The notes beneath the pieces were generated by a model. It was given only the letters and a program-made list of their open reading frames with translations. It was not told the origin of the DNA and did not search any database. Positions 60,882 to 64,000 of a stretch of DNA of 64,000 nt are shown one piece after another. The DNA comes from Kingella negevensis. GTDB taxonomy: Bacteria > Pseudomonadota > Gammaproteobacteria > Burkholderiales > Neisseriaceae. The stretch lies in assembly GCF_030177895.1 (NCBI RefSeq), contig NZ_CP123448.1, forward strand, positions 1,302,001-1,366,000, read 5' to 3'. Position 1 is the first letter of the stretch, and every line of letters starts with the position of its first letter. The translations under genes and the position numbers were made by a program.

Positions 60882-62066
60882 ATGAAAAAAACTTTATTTG
60901 GCGCATTGTCGCTCACTGTTTCGGCTGCGGTTTTCGCAGGTCAAACTACTCCTGTTCCCGATGTTGCCCCTGTTGCTAAGGGTCAGCAAGTCGTTATCAA
61001 TATTCCGCAACAACGCTTATTTTTATACGAAGACGGTATTTTGCAAAAAGTGTACCCCGTTGCTGTGGGCAAAGCGATGACGCAAACCAATTTGGGTCAG
61101 CACAAAATCGGCGCGAAGGCGTTTAACCCAACTTGGCATATTCCGTTATCTATTCAAAAAGAATTGAACAATGGCGTGAAAACCATTCCGCCTGGTCCTA
61201 AAAATCCGTTGGGTCCCGTATTTGTGCGCTTGGGCGACCCGAAATTGGGCTTGGGTATTCACGGTACCAATGCGCCTGCAAGCGTTCCGGGGGTTCGCAG
61301 TCACGGCTGTGTCCGCATGAAATCGCCTGACGCGCTGGAATTTGCGAAACGCATCACCACAGGTTCGCCTGCCACAGTCAGCTATGAAATGGCAACGTTG
61401 AACGAAGATGGCGCAGGCAATTTGTGGCTGGCAGCGTTTAAAGACCCGTACAACAAAAAGAATTTGAAAGTGGATACGCTGAAGAAAAGTATCGCAGCAT
61501 GGAGCAAAGACAATAACCGCACCATCAGCACGGCGCGTATCGACCAAATTATTAAAGCGCGTGCTGGCACGCCTGTTTGTTTGACTTGCAAAAAAGGCTC
61601 AAACAAAATTGTGGGCGATTTCACGTCTATCGCGTGGAATAGCGGCTCTTCTAAATTTACTACGCCTGTTGGCGGGGCTTCTGTTCGTCCAAGCAAAAAT
61701 GATGTATTGCCTGAAGGCAGCGAAGTGGAAACTAATCCGCTTGATGACAACACTTCTGCGGCTGAATTGACGAAAAACGCCAACAGCAAAAAAACGGAAA
61801 ACAAAAGCAAAGAAACTCTATTAACACCTTTGGAAGCCAGTAGCCCTGCTAAAGCGAAAGCCGCAGAGAAAGCCGCCAGACTCCCAAATCAGGAAACAGC
61901 ACCAGTAGCAAAAACCAACCCAACATCTAACAAGTCGCAGGGAAAAACCCTCAAGCCAACCAGCGTGGACGAGGGCTTTAAAGGCGGAGGTGTTTTTGAT
62001 GAATACGAAAACATCAAGCCGTTACTGAATGCTGAACCTAAAATTGAGTTGAAAACAGATAACTGA
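60882..62066 (+). CDS. L,D-transpeptidase family protein (YkuD) with a long C-terminal tail
   Basis: The protein has 394 residues. The N-terminus KKTLFGALSLTVSAAVFAGQ is a signal peptide. The YkuD catalytic domain spans about residues 38-165, with QQRLFLYEDGILQKVYPVAV and GLGIHGTNAPASVPGVRSHG followed by CVRMKSPDAL, the His/Ser/Cys motif with catalytic Cys. The enzyme cross-links peptidoglycan or attaches proteins to it. The C-terminal region (about residues 245-394) is Lys/Ser/Thr/Ala-rich, low-complexity and without a clear fold. GlmS, murA and murJ elsewhere in the window serve the same wall pathway. Confidence 0.9.
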   Translation: MKKTLFGALSLTVSAAVFAGQTTPVPDVAPVAKGQQVVINIPQQRLFLYEDGILQKVYPVAVGKAMTQTNLGQHKIGAKAFNPTWHIPLSIQKELNNGVKTIPPGPKNPLGPVFVRLGDPKLGLGIHGTNAPASVPGVRSHGCVRMKSPDALEFAKRITTGSPATVSYEMATLNEDGAGNLWLAAFKDPYNKKNLKVDTLKKSIAAWSKDNNRTISTARIDQIIKARAGTPVCLTCKKGSNKIVGDFTSIAWNSGSSKFTTPVGGASVRPSKNDVLPEGSEVETNPLDDNTSAAELTKNANSKKTENKSKETLLTPLEASSPAKAKAAEKAARLPNQETAPVAKTNPTSNKSQGKTLKPTSVDEGFKGGGVFDEYENIKPLLNAEPKIELKTDN

Positions 62067-62080
62067 TTTCACTCTTCACG

Positions 62081-62113
62081 CAGCCTGAAAATGATTTTCA
62101 GGCTGCTTTTTTA
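62081..62113 (+). terminator. Inverted-DUS terminator of the L,D-transpeptidase gene
   Basis: CAGCCTGAAAATG pairs with ATTTTCAGGCTG, followed by CTTTTTTA. Confidence 0.75.
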
Positions 62114-62114
62114 T

Positions 62115-62175
62115 TGTGGATAATCTTGGTATAAAACAGACTTATCCACACGCCCTCCCCATTTTCCGCTATAAT
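62115..62175 (+). promoter_or_regulatory. DnaA boxes and promoter of dnaA
   Basis: Two consensus DnaA boxes in inverted orientation flank 18 nt: TGTGGATAA (62115-62123) and TTATCCACA (62142-62150). A -10 TATAAT lies at 62170-62175; its -35 position overlaps the second box, which suits autorepression by DnaA. Another perfect box is at 63842 after dnaA. This could be part of an origin of replication, but the number of boxes is small. Confidence 0.75.
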
Positions 62176-62252
62176 CTCGTTCCCCTGTGTACAAAATTTC
62201 TGAAGTACACAATTAACCCATTGTATTAAAACATCTTCGCATAGAGATAATC

Positions 62253-63797
62253 ATGACCCTAGCCGAATTTTGGGCGCAAGCACAGCGCCGTTTATCCGAT
62301 GAATTGAGCGAACAGCAATTCAATCTCGCCATCGCCCCGATTACTGTGGGCGAAGAGAATGGCGCGTGGGTAATTTATGCGAAAAATCAATTTGCAATCA
62401 ACCTATTGCGTTCACAATACGCCAACAAAATTGCCGCGTTGCATGCCGAACTTGCACCACAATCGCCCGAAATTGCCTATAAAGTAGGCACAGGTGAGCG
62501 CATTGAAATGGCACAAACCAGCATTTCAGGCAGCCTGAAAACTGAACAATCCACAGAAACCCAATCTATTCAAGATAATAAAACTGTGGAAGAAATGCCA
62601 GCAACCGTGTCGCGCAGCAAAAAAACATCCGCGCAAGACATCTTGGCACAACGCATGAACAATCTTCGTCCTGCCAAAAAAGCAGACGAAGAAGCCCCAG
62701 CGCAAACCGCCAAATCACGCAGCGCGATTGAAGAAGAACGCGAGCGCGAAGAAGCCGAGCAGCGCCACACGCAAACCAACCTTTCTGCCGACTACACATT
62801 TGAAACATTGGTAGAAGGTAAAGGCAACCAAATGGCAGCCGCCGTTGCCAAAAGCATTGCCGAAAAACCAGGTGACAGCATGTATAACCCGTTTTTCGTG
62901 TACGGCAGCACAGGCTTGGGTAAAACCCACTTGGTGCAAGCCATCGGCAACGAATTATTGCGCCTAAATCCCAAAGCCCGCGTGCGTTACATGCACTCAG
63001 ACGAATACCTCAAAACCTTCATGGCAACCGTCCGCAACAAAACTTGGGACACGTTCAAACAACAATATTTGCATTACAACCTATTGATTATTGACGATAT
63101 TCAATTCATTCAAGGCAAAGACCGCACCATGGAAGAATTTTTCTTCCTGTTTGAACACTTCCATTCGCGCAACCAGCAAATTATTTTGACGTGCGACCAG
63201 TTGCCCAGCAGCCTAGAAAACATGGAAAAACGCCTGATTTCGCGCTTTTCATGGGGCATGACCATTCGCCTAGAACCGCCAGAATTAGAAATGCGCGTGG
63301 ACATTTTGGAACGCAAAGCGCACACCGCAGGCATTCGCTTGGAAGAAGACGCTGCCTTGTTCATCGCGCAAAACGTGAAACAAAACGTGCGCGAATTAGA
63401 AGGCGCATTAAACCGCGTGTTGGCGCGTTGCCGCTTTGAAAAACGCAGCACGATTGACATCGATTTAGCCACAGACGCGCTGCAAGACATCGTTGCCAGC
63501 AACTACAAACCGATTACCGTAGAGCTGATTATGAAAGCCGTTGCCGACCATTATCACATCACCATTCGTGATATTTTGGGCAAAAAACGCAGCCGAAATC
63601 TCGCCCGTCCGCGCCAAATTGCCATGGCAATTACCAAAGAGCTGACCAATTTAAGTTTGCCAGCCATCGGCGACGCATTCGGCGGACGCGACCACACCAC
63701 GGTTATGCACGCCGTGAAAACGATTGCCAAATTGCGCTTGGAAGACCAAGAGTTGAAACAGGATTATGATAAGTTGTTGATTGTGATACAGCATTGA
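62253..63797 (+). CDS. dnaA: Chromosomal replication initiator protein DnaA
   Basis: The protein has 514 residues. Domain I (about residues 1-85, FWAQAQRRLSDELSEQQFNL) is followed by a Lys/Glu-rich linker (about 90-175). The AAA+ domain has NPFFVYGSTGLGKTHLVQAI (Walker A) and LLIIDDIQFIQGKDRTMEEF (Walker B). The C-terminal DNA-binding domain has the signature GDAFGGRDHTTVMHAVKTIA. Starting at 62253, MTLAEFWAQ is the normal N-terminus. Its usual partner dnaN does not follow directly; a membrane protein gene begins 20 nt after the stop. Confidence 0.98.
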   Translation: MTLAEFWAQAQRRLSDELSEQQFNLAIAPITVGEENGAWVIYAKNQFAINLLRSQYANKIAALHAELAPQSPEIAYKVGTGERIEMAQTSISGSLKTEQSTETQSIQDNKTVEEMPATVSRSKKTSAQDILAQRMNNLRPAKKADEEAPAQTAKSRSAIEEEREREEAEQRHTQTNLSADYTFETLVEGKGNQMAAAVAKSIAEKPGDSMYNPFFVYGSTGLGKTHLVQAIGNELLRLNPKARVRYMHSDEYLKTFMATVRNKTWDTFKQQYLHYNLLIIDDIQFIQGKDRTMEEFFFLFEHFHSRNQQIILTCDQLPSSLENMEKRLISRFSWGMTIRLEPPELEMRVDILERKAHTAGIRLEEDAALFIAQNVKQNVRELEGALNRVLARCRFEKRSTIDIDLATDALQDIVASNYKPITVELIMKAVADHYHITIRDILGKKRSRNLARPRQIAMAITKELTNLSLPAIGDAFGGRDHTTVMHAVKTIAKLRLEDQELKQDYDKLLIVIQH

Positions 63798-63817
63798 GTT
63801 TCTCAGGCAGCCTGAAA

Positions 63818-64000
63818 ATGAAGAACATATTGACAACCTTATTATCCACATTGATTTGGTGCGGCATAACCTATGTGCTAAATGAATTGAACTTTATTCT
63901 TGCACTTGCTTTTATTATCTTTTCACTTTTCGCTTATGCGATTAAGTGTTGGCGAAAACGGATTGGTTTCGTCCAAGCAATATTGCCCTTGTCTTTGCCG
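63818..64000 (+). CDS. Hypothetical membrane protein, 5' part only
   Basis: The frame opens at an ATG directly behind a DUS (AGGCAGCCTGAAAATG) and stays open to the window edge, giving 61 residues. Two hydrophobic segments are visible (ILTTLLSTLIWCGITYVL and FILALAFIIFSLFAYAI), then a basic turn (KCWRKRIG) and a third hydrophobic start. Its codon use is AT-rich relative to dnaA. I do not recognise it. It is too short and too close to the edge for a functional call. Confidence 0.6.
   Translation, partial: MKNILTTLLSTLIWCGITYVLNELNFILALAFIIFSLFAYAIKCWRKRIGFVQAILPLSLP
63842..63850 (+). promoter_or_regulatory. DnaA box downstream of dnaA
   Basis: A perfect TTATCCACA within the first codons of the next gene. 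Confidence 0.6.

Noticed and set aside
1..64000. CRISPR array
   Set aside because: The many repeated motifs are DUS copies at irregular distances, without regularly spaced unique spacers; no cas genes apart from the unrelated TnpB.

Overview
The window looks like a chromosomal segment of a member of the Neisseriaceae, most likely from the Kingella / Simonsiella / Alysiella group. The strongest evidence is the DNA uptake sequence (DUS) core GCAGCCTGAA. It recurs throughout in both orientations, often as AGGCAGCCTGAA (AG-kingDUS) or as the near-palindrome TTTCAGGCTGCCTGAAA, which carries a king-type and a sim-type 12-mer on opposite strands. Gene content agrees: HMW1C-type N-glycosyltransferase, lipid-modified azurin, ctrABCD capsule export, a type IV pilin with a sigma54-like promoter, TamA/TamB, and no plasmid or prophage genes.

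Layout. 0-10 kb: start of a YceD-family gene (minus, cut by the window edge), divergent maf/yceF, a small P-loop kinase, a truncated M16 peptidase, tamB and tamA, an AGCS amino-acid:Na+ symporter, and S-formylglutathione hydrolase. 10-12.2 kb: an accessory patch with an intact TnpB nuclease, a putative omega-RNA and guide, and no TnpA, next to a truncated glycosyltransferase. 12.2-19.3 kb: an ABC ATPase, murA, the HMW1C-like glycosyltransferase, an EamA transporter, phoH and a 5'-truncated YbaK-like gene. 19.4-25.1 kb: a patatin lipoprotein, then a zone of gene decay (GT2 pseudogene, rnpB, a broken and an intact paralogous substrate-binding lipoprotein, an NTF2-like gene without a start codon), a nitroreductase and a Correia-like element. 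25.1-33.7 kb: BCCT transporter, ThiP/FbpB-type permease, a structured intergenic RNA with a small ORF, dnaJ, a sulfatase-fold membrane enzyme, a HemJ/CopD-like protein, a CYTH protein, and rpmB-rpmG. 33.8-38.1 kb: ctrABCD. 38.1-50.1 kb: DciA-like protein, azurin, amidohydrolase, metR-like regulator, frr, a three-gene glycan module inserted between frr and pyrH, murJ, two inverted copies of a 79-residue secreted protein, a DUF4198 protein with a Zur-like operator, and bfd. 50-64 kb: uvrD, pilin, DUF2818, prlC, tRNA-Lys, BASS transporter, glmS, rlmD, an L,D-transpeptidase and dnaA with flanking DnaA boxes.

Much of the accessory content concerns the cell surface: capsule export (ctrABCD), sugar transferases and an acetyltransferase, protein N-glycosylation (HMW1C-like), outer-membrane assembly (TamAB) and pili. 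Core functions include ribosome assembly and recycling, peptidoglycan synthesis (murA, glmS, murJ, L,D-transpeptidase) and replication initiation. Intergenic spaces are rich in small palindromic repeats. At least six families can be seen, several with terminal inverted repeats like MITEs. Inverted DUS pairs serve as transcription terminators at many gene ends.
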